Positions 41,297 through 50,148 of a stretch of DNA of 64,000 nt are shown here, piece after piece (the first letter of the stretch is position 1; each line of letters starts with the position of its first letter). Below the pieces are notes generated by a model. It ran no database searches and was not told where the DNA came from. It saw nothing but the letters and a program-made list of their open reading frames with translations. The position numbers and the translations under genes were made by a program. Where the stretch lies: positions 1-64,000 of the forward strand of contig NZ_QXIR01000019.1 in assembly GCF_003581585.1 (NCBI RefSeq), in the 5' to 3' direction. Source of the stretch: Bacillus salacetis. GTDB taxonomy: Bacteria > Bacillota > Bacilli > Bacillales > Bacillaceae_B.

Positions 41297-42013
41297 TTAT
41301 TCTGCTGTCTGAATGGCTTTAATCAATTCCTCCGTACCTCCATCACGGGCAAATCTGATGGTATTGATTTTGCCTTCTTCATAAATATTGATTCTCCCTG
41401 TTACCTTCGTTTCACTGGATTCCGTTCCGCCACTCATTAAATCGACATGGACAGTGAATACGTATGCATCTTCACTTTCTTCATCCTTGGTTATTTCTAT
41501 ATCAGCGGCCTCCAACTGATATCCCTTGGCATAAGCCAATTCGGTGAAGGTCAGTTTATTGGTCATCACATAATCCTCAACCCTGTTTTCTTCGAAGTAA
41601 AGTCCATATTCCTTCAGATAATAAGACATTAGTTCACTTTGAAACTCCTGGACGTTGTCATTCTTGATATAGGTTTCTTTATTGTCCAGAATCGCTTTCA
41701 ACTCTTCATCGGGTCCGGAAAAGATTTTCTTCAGAACCGTTTCAATGGTTTTTATGTTTTCACTCTGGGGAGCGGTTTGTTCCCAAGCAATATTATTCAT
41801 AAATAGATAGCCTCCGCCAATCAGGAAAATGGCAGCGAATGCGGCTGTTAAAAGGTGGTTTGACCAATGAAAAACCTTATTTTTGCCTTTCTGCTTTTCC
41901 ATACTAGTCTTAAGGCTTGAAAACACTTCCTCTTTATCCGTTTTATCCAGTTGGATGGAATCCAGTGATTTAAGCGTTTTGTCAAATTCAGTTTCATCCT
42001 CATGTCGTTTCAT
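41297..42013 (-). CDS. Membrane-anchored anti-sigma factor
   Basis: A 238-residue protein with an N-terminal cytoplasmic part (KRHEDETEFDKTLKSLDSIQ), a helix at about 53-71 and an extracellular domain (LKKIFSGPDEELKAILDN...). ATG at 42013 follows AGGAGGG. It overlaps the ECF sigma gene's end by 14 bp. It is the likely regulator of that sigma factor. Confidence 0.8.
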   Translation of the reverse strand: MKRHEDETEFDKTLKSLDSIQLDKTDKEEVFSSLKTSMEKQKGKNKVFHWSNHLLTAAFAAIFLIGGGYLFMNNIAWEQTAPQSENIKTIETVLKKIFSGPDEELKAILDNKETYIKNDNVQEFQSELMSYYLKEYGLYFEENRVEDYVMTNKLTFTELAYAKGYQLEAADIEITKDEESEDAYVFTVHVDLMSGGTESSETKVTGRINIYEEGKINTIRFARDGGTEELIKAIQTAE

Positions 42014-42527
42014 GGTCATATCCCTCCTTTTGCATTTGAATTTTCAATGCCTTCATCCCTCTAAGCAAGGTTGTTTTCACTTTACCTTCGCTCCATGCCA
42101 GTACTTCAGCTGTTTCCCGAATGGACAACTCCTTGATTTTCCTTAATATAATGACTTCCCGGTAAGATCTTTTCAGTCTGCTCAATGAAAGGTACAACTG
42201 CCTTTCCGCTTCACCCAACTGCGTGATTTTTTCAGGTGTATCATGATTTGCCGGGAAAGCCTTGAAGGAATCCGACAGGTAGCGTAGAGGCTTCCTCTTA
42301 CGCAAATAATCAATGGTGATATTCCTCGCTATTCGATACAGCCAATTCTTGTCACTTGTTTCTCCTTTAAAATGGTCCAAATATTGATAGGCTTTGAGGA
42401 ATGTATCGTGAGTTAAATCTTTTGCCTGTTCATGGTCACCTAACAGAATGAGTATGAATCGGTAAATTTCGTCACTATATACCTGATACCATTCCTGGAT
42501 CTGCTGCTTTTTCAGTTCTTCATCCAA
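42000..42527 (-). CDS. ECF-type RNA polymerase sigma factor
   Basis: A 175-residue sigma factor. Region 2 is EIYRFILILLGDHEQAKDLT, HDTFLKAYQYLDHFKGE, WLYRIARNITIDYLRKR; region 4 is LKRSYREVIILRKIKELSIR, ETAEVLAWSEGKVKTTLLRG. It resembles SigX-type factors of bacilli. I chose the TTG at 42527 because GCGAGGTGG lies five bases upstream. It overlaps its anti-sigma gene. Confidence 0.9.
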   Translation of the reverse strand: MDEELKKQQIQEWYQVYSDEIYRFILILLGDHEQAKDLTHDTFLKAYQYLDHFKGETSDKNWLYRIARNITIDYLRKRKPLRYLSDSFKAFPANHDTPEKITQLGEAERQLYLSLSRLKRSYREVIILRKIKELSIRETAEVLAWSEGKVKTTLLRGMKALKIQMQKEGYDHETT

Positions 42528-42618
42528 ACTTGCCACCTCGCTTTACCAAAATGATTAATTTCTGCCTCTAAAGACGGGTGATATTGAAAAAAGTTTCACC
42601 TTTCCCTTCAAAAAAGAA

Positions 42619-42735
42619 TCCTGTTTTCGCATATGGTGTTACTTCGGAAAAATGCCAATTGCCGGTTTTACGGTTATTTACCAGGATATAAATTGTAATT
42701 TATATCAAACAGCAACAAAGTTTACGAAAACAGCC
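42619..42735. mobile_element. Non-autonomous element copy 3 (short, reversed)
   Basis: A 117-bp copy in the opposite orientation to copies 1 and 4: begins CCTGTTTTCGCATATGGTG, ends CAACAAAGTTTACGAAAACAGCC (shown in two parts: CAACAAAGTTTACG, AAAACAGCC). The middle is largely deleted. Flanking 8-mers AAAAAGAA and ATAAAAAA match at 6 of 8. It lies just downstream of the tyrosine recombinase gene. Confidence 0.65.
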
Positions 42736-42783
42736 ATAAAAAAAGCACAAAATCACGATGATTTCATGCTCGTTCTTTCGTTC

Positions 42784-43626
42784 TTATATCCTGCCTTTCA
42801 CAAACGTCCTTTGGATTGCGTCTTCGAGGGCCATCTGCTCCATCCGTGATTTGGCATACTTTTTGGTGACATTGATATCCTTATGGCCGGCAAGCTTAGA
42901 GACCACTTCGATGCTGATCCCCTTGTCGACAAGCTGCTGGCAGAATGTATGGCGGAGCTTATGTGGATTGACATCAAATTTTTTCAATATATATTGTATC
43001 GATCGTTCAGTTAACCGTTCTTGTGACTTCGAAACAAAAAGTGCGTCGTTAACCGCCCATTCTTCTATGTATTTTTGCAAAAAATGTGCTGCTTCTTCAG
43101 ACAAGGGAATCACCCGCTGATCGCCAGTCGGTGCCTTGACCGATATACGTTTGGCACCCAGGTCCACATGTGATTTGTCCAGTCCGCATAATTCCGAGAC
43201 ACGGATACCCGTATGGAGAAGAGTATAAACTATCGCTGTATTCCGGCTGTTTCCATCATCTTTAACCTCTTTTAATAAATCCCCGCATTGAAGGGCATTC
43301 AGGCAGTCAATTTCCTGATTCTTTTCTGCTGTCCTGATGTCGATTTCAGTGGTTAGTTCCGGTTTCTTCAAGAATTTAGAATACGTCCTGATCACACCGA
43401 GAATTTTATCGGTTGTAACAGGGCTCCGACCCTGTGCCTCGAGAAAGTGAATGTAGTTCTGCACTTCCCCGCGGGAAAATTCATTCAGGTTCTTTTCGTT
43501 CATTTGAAGCCAGTCCTGGTATTTCTTCAGTTCTCTTTCATAAGTTATTACCGTGTTAGCTGACTTTCCTTCCTGCTTAAGCCATGCTGTAAACTGTTCG
43601 ATAAGATCATTAGGAGACTGTTCCAA
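42784..43626 (-). CDS. Tyrosine recombinase/integrase (XerD-like)
   Basis: A 280-residue phage-integrase-family protein. The N-terminal SAM-like domain (DLIEQFTAWLKQEGKSANTV) is followed by the catalytic domain: Arg in TLLHTGIRVSELCGL, His-x-x-Arg in NPHKLRHTFCQQL, His in KLAGHKDINVTKKYAKSR and the nucleophilic Tyr next to it. TTG at 43626 follows ACAGGGGTG. No prophage, att repeats or excisionase are visible, so it is an orphan recombinase. Confidence 0.87.
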   Translation of the reverse strand: MEQSPNDLIEQFTAWLKQEGKSANTVITYERELKKYQDWLQMNEKNLNEFSRGEVQNYIHFLEAQGRSPVTTDKILGVIRTYSKFLKKPELTTEIDIRTAEKNQEIDCLNALQCGDLLKEVKDDGNSRNTAIVYTLLHTGIRVSELCGLDKSHVDLGAKRISVKAPTGDQRVIPLSEEAAHFLQKYIEEWAVNDALFVSKSQERLTERSIQYILKKFDVNPHKLRHTFCQQLVDKGISIEVVSKLAGHKDINVTKKYAKSRMEQMALEDAIQRTFVKGRI

Positions 43627-43734
43627 GATTCCAACACCCCTGTAAAAAGACTTGGTAGCTAACATGTTAATGGCAAGCAAACAGGAAGTCAACTTCTGCG
43701 AATCAAATTGCCTGTATTTTCAAAATCATTTAAT

Positions 43735-43922
43735 CGCTGCTCCCATGTCATGGTAAAATAGTTACCATATTCATTTCGTGATCCCAGAGTTTATCAGGTA
43801 AATGTCAGGCTGGAAACCGCGAAGGGAAGCCGTGCTCATTGTATGGTTGACAGCGGCGGTCACCGGCTGGGAGCAAGTCCTTTTGAATCCGGGGAAAAAA
43901 CGCACTGGAAGCCCAATGCGTC
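43735..43922. other. Dyad-rich region, candidate structured RNA or recombination site
   Basis: In the 315-bp gap upstream of the recombinase, TGCTCCCA at 43738-43745 is complementary to TGGGAGCA at 43868-43875. Within lie ATGGTAA/TTACCAT at 43750-43768 and ACCGC/GCGGT; after it CGCACTGG/CCAATGCG at 43901-43920. I could not match it to a known riboswitch. It could be the recombinase leader or its binding site. Coding frames through it lack ribosome binding sites. Confidence 0.4.
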
Positions 43923-43941
43923 CCATTCCTTTTCCCCCGCT

Positions 43942-44142
43942 CTATCTGTATGGGTATCCCCAGCCGGGTCCACAGCATGGATACACGGGCGGCGGTGGCG
44001 GCGGTGGTGGCGGGTACCCATAAAACGGCCTCGGGTAAAGTAAGGCAGATCCCAACAATCCTCCTGCCAAGCCTCCCAGGAACGGCCAGCCGAATCCAAA
44101 GACCCGCTGGTCCTGCGGTTGATAAGGGCTTCTATAATACAT
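43942..44142 (-). CDS. Proline/glycine/tyrosine-rich small protein (coat-like)
   Basis: A 66-residue protein: MYYRSPYQPQDQRVFGFGWP, a glycine-zipper helix LGGLAGGLLGSALL, then nine prolines and CCGPGWGYPYR. Composition resembles small spore-coat or surface proteins of bacilli. The start follows TGGAGGT. Function unknown. Confidence 0.65.
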   Translation of the reverse strand: MYYRSPYQPQDQRVFGFGWPFLGGLAGGLLGSALLYPRPFYGYPPPPPPPPPVYPCCGPGWGYPYR

Positions 44143-44277
44143 ATATACTTACCTCCATTTCTCTAGGTATCTATACTATATATATGCGGAGAGCCTTTGT
44201 CGGCTTGGGCATTTTGCCCGGGACGGCCCGATATTAAGTGGAAGCAAGGAAATTTTGATCGATCTGCACTGCCAGTT

Positions 44278-44520
44278 TTATCTCGAGTGATGGATGGCTT
44301 CGCTTGCCCTGCGAACCGACTCTTTAGGTACAAAGAGCTGATATGTCGAAGCAAAGCCGTAGCCTCCACCCTGTCCTCCTCCTGAGCTGATGGATTTGGT
44401 TTTATAAGGGATCCCTTGGTTTTCAAGTTTTCCTTTGACTGTTGAATACTCGCCGACATCCTGTGTTGAATAGACCATTTCCCATTTAGCAAATACCTTT
44501 TTGAAAAGTTTTTTCAACAT
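44278..44520 (-). CDS. DUF2007-like small protein
   Basis: An 80-residue protein (MLKKLFKKVFAKWEMVYSTQ, VKGKLENQGIPYKTKSISSG, YQLFVPKESVRRASEAIHHS) with the alpha/beta layout of putative signal-transducing DUF2007 proteins. ATG at 44520 follows AGGAGGAG. Divergent from the GNAT gene at 44566. Confidence 0.72.
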   Translation of the reverse strand: MLKKLFKKVFAKWEMVYSTQDVGEYSTVKGKLENQGIPYKTKSISSGGGQGGGYGFASTYQLFVPKESVRRASEAIHHSR

Positions 44521-44565
44521 ACGATCTCCTCCTGTAAATATCTTCAAGCGAAAGGATTATTTATC

Positions 44566-45339
44566 ATGTTAAAAGTAGCAGCAGCCAGTTTTGAAGAAGT
44601 ATTGAATAGACTTGATGGCCGGAAAAAGAGGATGCCAGCTTTTGTGCATTCTGTACTTAGTCGGACAATCAAAGGGCAGGTGTTTGTGGATTCTGGCTCA
44701 GGCCAGTCATTCCTTATCGGAACAGATGCCGGTATTTATTTTGTTGCAGGAAATACTCGTAATCATCCATTCAATCATTTTATTTTTGAATTTGGCCGGC
44801 AAAGAAAACATAATGATGGACGATTCACTTTATTTTCTTCCTCATCATCCTGGGATCTCGTGATCAAGGAGCAGCAGTCTATAAGTTTAAAGCAGATGAG
44901 GCGGTGTTCTTTTATTTTCAAAGACAAGGATGTGATAGCCGAAAAGAATCTGCCAAACCAGTATTATATGAAAAAAATTGATGAAGACCTCGTTAAAAAT
45001 AGCAGCGAATTCAATGAAGGGTACTATCAGGAGTACTGGGGTTCGGTCTTTAATTTTATCGAAAATGGCGTTGGTTATGCCATTTTGCACAAGGAAAAAA
45101 TAGTTTGTGAGTGCACATCCATCTTCTCTTCTGATCGTTTTGCTGAAATTGATATCGCCACCCACAAGGATTATAGAGGAAAAGGATTGGCATCCCATAC
45201 AGCCAAAGCATTCCTAAAGGATTGCCTGATGAATGGCATTATGCCTCGATGGGATTGTGATGTGGCGAACGATACGTCTGTCCACCTGGCGAAAAAACTG
45301 GGATTTTCCGATCGTGTAGAACATTCAATCTTTTATTAA
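44566..45339 (+). CDS. GNAT-family N-acetyltransferase (FR47-like)
   Basis: A 257-residue protein whose C-terminal domain is GNAT: EIDIATHKDYRGKGLASHTA at about residues 197-216 holds the acetyl-CoA loop, and DCDVANDTSVHLAKKLGFSD the ending. The N-terminal part (GQVFVDSGSGQSFLIGTDAG) is family specific. The start follows AAAGGA. It converges on the next acetyltransferase, overlapping by 15 bp at the ends. Confidence 0.85.
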   Translation: MLKVAAASFEEVLNRLDGRKKRMPAFVHSVLSRTIKGQVFVDSGSGQSFLIGTDAGIYFVAGNTRNHPFNHFIFEFGRQRKHNDGRFTLFSSSSSWDLVIKEQQSISLKQMRRCSFIFKDKDVIAEKNLPNQYYMKKIDEDLVKNSSEFNEGYYQEYWGSVFNFIENGVGYAILHKEKIVCECTSIFSSDRFAEIDIATHKDYRGKGLASHTAKAFLKDCLMNGIMPRWDCDVANDTSVHLAKKLGFSDRVEHSIFY

Positions 45340-45861
45340 GGAATTGACAGGAGCGGCCCACACCATCAGATCAGATTCATAGTCGAGGTCGCTGACTTTT
45401 TCAAAACGGCATTTCTTGTAACTGGAAATAGCTCGTTCATTGACTTTCTTTACTTCTAATACAACCTTAGAGGCCCCTCTTTCCAGAAGATATTGCAGCA
45501 TCATTTGGATCATCCTCGTGCCTATCCCCTTCCCCCACAGCCGGGTATCACCGATGAACTGGTCAATTCCGAAATAATGGTCTTCGTCCAGTCCGTATCT
45601 CTTCAGTTCGGATTGAGGAACCTTATAGTATTGAATATACCCAATCGGCTGCCGGCTGTATTCGACTATACACGGCACTACGTAATGATGCCCGTCGATT
45701 CGGGGGCCGTATTTTTTTATGACCCTTTGCTTCGTTGAAGGCGGCTCTTCATAAAACTCCAGAACATTGCTGTCATTCAGCCATTTAACCATCAGGTCTA
45801 TATCATCCCAGTTCATGAGCCGTATGTGCAGCTCGTCTTTTAAAATCACAGATTTCACCAA
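45325..45861 (-). CDS. Aminoglycoside 6'-N-acetyltransferase-like GNAT
   Basis: A 178-residue acetyltransferase. HIRLMNWDDIDLMVKWLND opens the domain, and YFGIDQFIGDTRLWGKGIGT at about residues 94-113 resembles the AAC(6') signature with the acetyl-CoA loop. VVLEVKKVNERAISSYKKCR completes it. It might acetylate aminoglycosides or a related cellular amine. The exact start is uncertain (GTG/TTG codons near 45861). Confidence 0.83.
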   Translation of the reverse strand: MVKSVILKDELHIRLMNWDDIDLMVKWLNDSNVLEFYEEPPSTKQRVIKKYGPRIDGHHYVVPCIVEYSRQPIGYIQYYKVPQSELKRYGLDEDHYFGIDQFIGDTRLWGKGIGTRMIQMMLQYLLERGASKVVLEVKKVNERAISSYKKCRFEKVSDLDYESDLMVWAAPVNSLIKD

Positions 45862-45879
45862 CGCTTTCCAAAATAATCA

Positions 45880-46110
45880 ATGCTTCACGAAATACTTTTC
45901 AAAAAATATAAACCAACATAAATAGCAGCACCGCTAGCCATAATGATAAGGAACATCAAGCTCGTTTATGGCTTGGTATACCTCGCCACTCACAGTCATG
46001 GCGAACGAATTATCAGCCATCATACTCCTGTGTAGGAAGATAATCAATGCAAGAGCATACCGCCAGCAATTTCAATCCATCCTTTTTTCACGGCTCCACC
46101 TCATTATGTT
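45880..46110 (-). pseudogene. Decayed small membrane protein gene
   Basis: GTG after AGGTGG opens MKKGWIEIAGGMLLH then stops; the other frame later gives MFLIIMASGAAIYVGLYFLK. Two in-frame breaks suggest a decayed gene. It precedes the large repeat array. Confidence 0.35.
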
Positions 46111-46194
46111 GATGATTATTTTTAGTACTTTCGTGCCCTTTCACTAAGGTAAATCTGTATTTAGAGGTATGTTCTTTCTTTAATCTTGCCGCTT

Positions 46195-48025
46195 CAACAT
46201 ACGGTTCGGGCTGGAGGGATATGTTTCTCTTTTTATCGTTACCCTTCCAATCGCGAATCGTCGTGGAGAGGTATGTTTCTCCTCTAATCGTACCCTTTCA
46301 GATCGCGAATCGTCGTGGGGAGGCACGTTTCCCCTCTAATCGTTACCCTCCGGATGGCGAGACGGACGGGAGGGGTATGTTTCTCCTCTAAACGTTACCC
46401 TCCAGATGGCGAATCGCTATGGAGAGGTATGTTTCTCCTCTAATCGTTACTCTCCAGATGGCGAATCGCTATGAAGAGGTATGTTTCTCCTTTAATCGTT
46501 ACTCTCCAGATGGCGAGACGGACTGGAGGGGTATGTTTCTCCTCTAAACGTTACCCTCCAGATGGCGAGACGGACGGGAAGGGTATGTTTCTCCTCTAAT
46601 CGTCTCCTCTCAGACGGTGAATCGTCGTGGAGGGGTATGTTTCTCCTCTAATCGTTACCCTCCAGATGGCGAATCGCTATGGAGAGGTATGTTTCTCCTC
46701 TAATCGTTACCCTCCAGATGGCGAATCGCTATGGAGAGGTATGTTTCTCCTCTAATCGTTACCCTCCAGATGGCGAATCGGCGTGGAGAGGTACGTTTCC
46801 CCTCTAATCGTTACTCTCCGGATGGCGAGACGGACGGGAGGGGTATGTTTCTCCTCTAATTGTTACCCTTCCGATGGTGAATCGGCGTGGGGAGGTATGT
46901 TTCTCCTCTAATCGTTACTCTCCAGATGGCGAATTGCCCTGGAAAGGCACGTATTCCCTCTAATTGTTACCCTTCCGATGGTGAATCGGCGTGGAAAGGC
47001 ACGTATCTCCTCTAATTGTTACCCTCCAGATGGCGAATCGCTATGGAGAGGTATGTTTCTCCTCTAATCGTTACCCTCCAGATGGCGAGACGGACGGGAG
47101 AGGTATGTTTCTCCTCTAAACGTTACCCTTCAGATGGCGAATCGCTATGGAGAGGTATGTTTCTCCTCTAATCGTACCCTTTCAGATCGCGAATCGTCGT
47201 GGGGAGGCACGTTTCCCCTCTAATCGTTACTCTCCGGATGGCGAGACGGACTGGAGGGGTATGTTTACCCTCTAATCGTACCCTCTCAGATCGCGAATCG
47301 GCGTGGAGAGGTATGTTTCTCCTCTAATTGTTACCCTTCCGATGGCGAATCGCTATGGAGAGGTATGTTTCTCCTCTAAACGTTACCCCTCAGACGGCGA
47401 ATCGGCGTGGAAAGGTATGTTTACCCTCTAATTGTTACCCTTCAGATGGTGAATCCGCGTGGGGAGGTATGTTTCCCCTCTAATCGTACCCTTTCAGATC
47501 GTGAATCGTCGTGGGGAGGCACGTTTCTCCTCTAATCGTTCCTCTCCGGATGGCGAGACGGACTGGAGGGGTATGTTTCTCCTCTAATCGTCTCCTTCCA
47601 GACGGCGAATCGGCGTGGAGGGGTATGTTTCTCCTCTAAACGTTACCCTCCAGATGGCGAATCGCTATGGAGAGGTATGTTTCTCCTCTTAACGTTACCC
47701 CTCAGACGGCGAATCGTAGTAGAAAGGTATGTTTACCCTCTAATTGTTACCCTTCCGACGGCGAATCGTCGTGGAGAGATATGTTTCTCCTCTAAACTTT
47801 ACCCTCCAGATGGCGAATCGCTGTGGAGAGGTATGTTTCTCCTCTAATCGTTACTCTCCGGATGGCGAGACGGACGGGAGGGGTATGTTTCTCCTCTAAA
47901 CGTTACCCTCCAGATGGCGAGACGGACTGGAAGGGTATGTTTCTCCTCTAATCGTACCCCTTCAGCTCAAAAAACGGACTGGAGAGGCAAATTTCCCCTC
48001 TAACCGAGCCCTCCAAACAACAAAC
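46195..48025. repeat. 35-unit, 52-bp-period tandem array
   Basis: Unit: GGAGAGGTATGTTTCTCCTC, TAATCGTTACCCTCCAGATG, GCGAATCGCTAT (52 bp). The GTATG/GCACG core is at 46219, 46271, 46323, 46375, 46427 and so on to 47987: net 34 x 52 bp. Units differ by substitutions only where I checked them (GAATCGCTATGG, GAGACGGACGGG, GAATCGTCGTGG, GAATCGGCGTGG variants shuffled along the array). AGAGG...CCTCT and CCTCCA...TGGAG form two hairpins per unit. No coding frame with ribosome binding site. Confidence 0.97.
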
Positions 48026-48116
48026 TACCATTCAATTGGCATCTCACCCACTAACGTTAACCTTAATTCGTTGCCCTCAACTTCACTTTTTAACTGTAAC
48101 CCAGAGTATAGAAACA

Positions 48117-48395
48117 TTAATAAAGCTTATTGGTAAGCAGACCCCAGATAAGGACAATTACTGCATTAATAAAGTAGACAATCGCATAACCAACAGCAAT
48201 CATTCCCGCACCAAATCCCGCTTCGTCAAAGGGACTGATTGAAATGGCTGTCAAAAAGAAAATCACGGGAGTAAGCAGTAATAGAACAATCCCGGAAATT
48301 ACCCGTCGTTTCAAACTGCGGCCAGAGAGTTTAAAGACCAAGGCATCTGTCCCTGCAATCAAAATAGCCAGAATCATAATAAATAATAAGAGCAT
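48117..48395 (-). CDS. Three-helix membrane protein
   Basis: A 92-residue protein with helices at about 2-20, 33-52 and 63-87 and a basic loop KLSGRSLKRR. Weak ribosome binding site. No family recognised. It lies 90 bp after the end of the large array. Confidence 0.6.
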   Translation of the reverse strand: MLLLFIMILAILIAGTDALVFKLSGRSLKRRVISGIVLLLLTPVIFFLTAISISPFDEAGFGAGMIAVGYAIVYFINAVIVLIWGLLTNKLY

Positions 48396-48425
48396 TGTTT
48401 ATCAGCACCCGCCGTTCGCAGTGTA

Positions 48426-48716
48426 TTAAGGAGTAGTCCACAAAAAAGTGGTGACTACAAAAGGGACAACAACAGAGATGAATATTATCAATGCATTTCC
48501 CAAGATGGATACCTGTTTGAATCGGCCCTTCCCTGCAAAGAGAGCAGCCACCAAACCAATGCCCGAAAGGATTACTGCTGGCATCAGGAGCCTATCATGG
48601 CCCATCAGTACAGCAAAGTATGAGGCAGCAGCCATTATAAAGAGCGAAAATGAAATAGGGCTTAGTTTTTTCTTCAGTTCTCTCACCCCCATACTTGAAT
48701 GGACGATATGCGGCAT
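48426..48716 (-). CDS. Three-helix membrane protein
   Basis: A 96-residue protein with helices at about 22-38, 43-60 and 70-90. The start is uncertain (48716 or the ATG of MGVRELKKK at 48692). Cotranscribed with the gene at 48117. No family recognised. Confidence 0.6.
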   Translation of the reverse strand: MPHIVHSSMGVRELKKKLSPISFSLFIMAAASYFAVLMGHDRLLMPAVILSGIGLVAALFAGKGRFKQVSILGNALIIFISVVVPFVVTTFLWTTP

Positions 48717-48921
48717 GTATTAGTTTCAAATCCGTTAGTATCCTGAATTAATTGTTTCTTTTATTTAGTGAAGAAGCTCTGGATCCGCTTTTAAAGTCAT
48801 GATGGGATTTTGCCTGACCATGCAGAATGCATACGAATCGGCTCAACAGGACCTTGATTCTCCTTCATGAAAGAAAACGTATAGGAATTCTGGAAGAAAG
48901 GGTAAATGCAGCACAGCTCCT

Positions 48922-49491
48922 CTATTCAGATATCCTTCCTTCTTTTGCTGATTTGATTTTTTCAATGATAGCACTTGCAATGCCGGGTATTGATTGGGTA
49001 CCGTCCACAATAAAATCCGAATTCAGTTTCACAGTATCAAGCATGGCAAGGTACCCCTGCCTTCCTCTCTTAATATAGCTCTCCATATCCATCCGTATGT
49101 CAGCCGATGAACTGCTGCCATGGTCCCTCATCATCCTGCGGGCCATGGCGAGATCCAGGGGTGTATCAATGAACACTGCAAAGTCTATAAGATTGCGGGT
49201 TTCACGATGTAAATAGGCGAAAGGAAAATCTACAATTATGTAATCGAGAGGTTCAGAGAGTAATTTTTTCATCTCCACAACTAAGGGGGACAAGTTCCAC
49301 TCTTCCGGTTTGCACCCGTTTTCAATCCATTGCATCATGTCATCTGGACCGTCAAAGTCATAATCATCAAAGAACAGCGCTTTACACTCTGGCAAAGTTT
49401 CTTGTAAATGATTGGTAATGGTCGTTTTCCCTCCGCCTGATACGGCGGCAACGACTATGACGAGTGGCAGTCCATGTTGTTCCATATTCAA
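48922..49491 (-). CDS. P-loop NTPase/kinase-like protein
   Basis: About 189 residues. Walker A VVAAVSGGGKTTITNHL at about residues 12-28; YIIVDFPFAYLH is a plausible Walker B. It resembles uridine-kinase-like small-molecule kinases. TTG at 49491 has AAAGGAGA six bases upstream; an ATG six bases later is also possible. It follows the interrupted secreted-protein gene on the same strand. Confidence 0.8.
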   Translation of the reverse strand: MNMEQHGLPLVIVVAAVSGGGKTTITNHLQETLPECKALFFDDYDFDGPDDMMQWIENGCKPEEWNLSPLVVEMKKLLSEPLDYIIVDFPFAYLHRETRNLIDFAVFIDTPLDLAMARRMMRDHGSSSSADIRMDMESYIKRGRQGYLAMLDTVKLNSDFIVDGTQSIPGIASAIIEKIKSAKEGRISE

Positions 49492-49533
49492 TTGGAAGTC
49501 TCCTTTCATAAGCACTTTACCAGAGGGTTCGCT

Positions 49534-50136
49534 CTACTCCAAAGGTATTTTCTCCGACAAAGTCTGTCCGCTTTCAGCTTTCCACTCAACTTCCAATGTG
49601 ATATTCTCTGCGAACTCTTTGATATTATTAACATTCGAATTAAGGCTCCCTCCGCCTTTTGGTATGCTGATGTTTTTGTCTTTATCCTTGGCTCTTTTCG
49701 TAAACTTTGTTGCTATTCAATATAAATTTCAAATAATATCCTGGTATATCGTCGTAAAAACCCCCGGTGAGAAGGCAAGAAAAGAGCTGCTCGTCCCTTT
49801 TCGAGAGTAAAACCTTTGTATACAGGGGAAAAATCCGGCACCTGGGATTTTTCCGAAAGCATCAATATATGCGAAAACAGCCTTATCCTTAGAGAAGCCG
49901 GAACTGTTTCCATGAGGATGAGACATTGAATAATTCACCTCTTTTGGTGCTGTCTCACCTTTGTACCTCAAATTGCCTCCTACGTAGTACTTTTCCTGAT
50001 CGGCTGTAAAGACAACTTGGATAGTCCCTTTCCACGAAGATGACTCTCCTCGGATTACTTGTGTCTCATCTCTTTCGACGCCCATACTGCCCGAAAGAAT
50101 GGCAAACAGCAGAATAATCGGCGCTATGGTTTTAAT
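49534..50136 (-). pseudogene. Secreted-protein gene split by a transposable element
   Basis: The frame from 50136 gives a signal peptide (KTIAPIILLFAILSGS) then VERDETQVIRGESSSWKGTI ... HPHGNSSGFSKDK. The 193-bp element follows, and after it AKDKDKNISIPKGGGSLNSN ... SGQTLSEKIPLE continues in frame to 49534. Removing the element and one 8-bp duplicate rejoins SKDKDKN exactly. The best-placed start (AAGGAGGGG, six bases) is ATT, so an ATG may also have been lost. Intact product about 130 residues, exported. Confidence 0.85.
49690..49882. mobile_element. Non-autonomous element copy 4, intact, with 8-bp target duplication
   Basis: 193 bp. Left end GGCTCTTTTCGTAAACTTTG; right end, reversed, GGCTGTTTTCGCATATATTG (first 11 bases match at 10). 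TTATCCTT flanks it perfectly at 49682-49689 and 49883-49890. No ORF of its own. GGCTCTT ends and 8-bp duplications are features of ISL3-type elements, which is inference. It interrupts a secreted-protein gene. Confidence 0.9.
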
Positions 50137-50148
50137 GAAACCCCTCCT

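Noticed and set aside
42784..43626. Prophage or genomic island integrase
   Set aside because: No phage genes, no tRNA and no direct repeats recognisable around it; kept as orphan recombinase.
43735..43922. Cobalamin, lysine, M-box or other known riboswitch
   Set aside because: Core consensus sequences of these classes are missing; the minus-strand downstream gene is a recombinase.
46195..48025. Protein-coding repeat
   Set aside because: 52 is not a multiple of three, no ribosome binding site, stop codons in all frames; conserved dyads fit DNA or RNA repeats.
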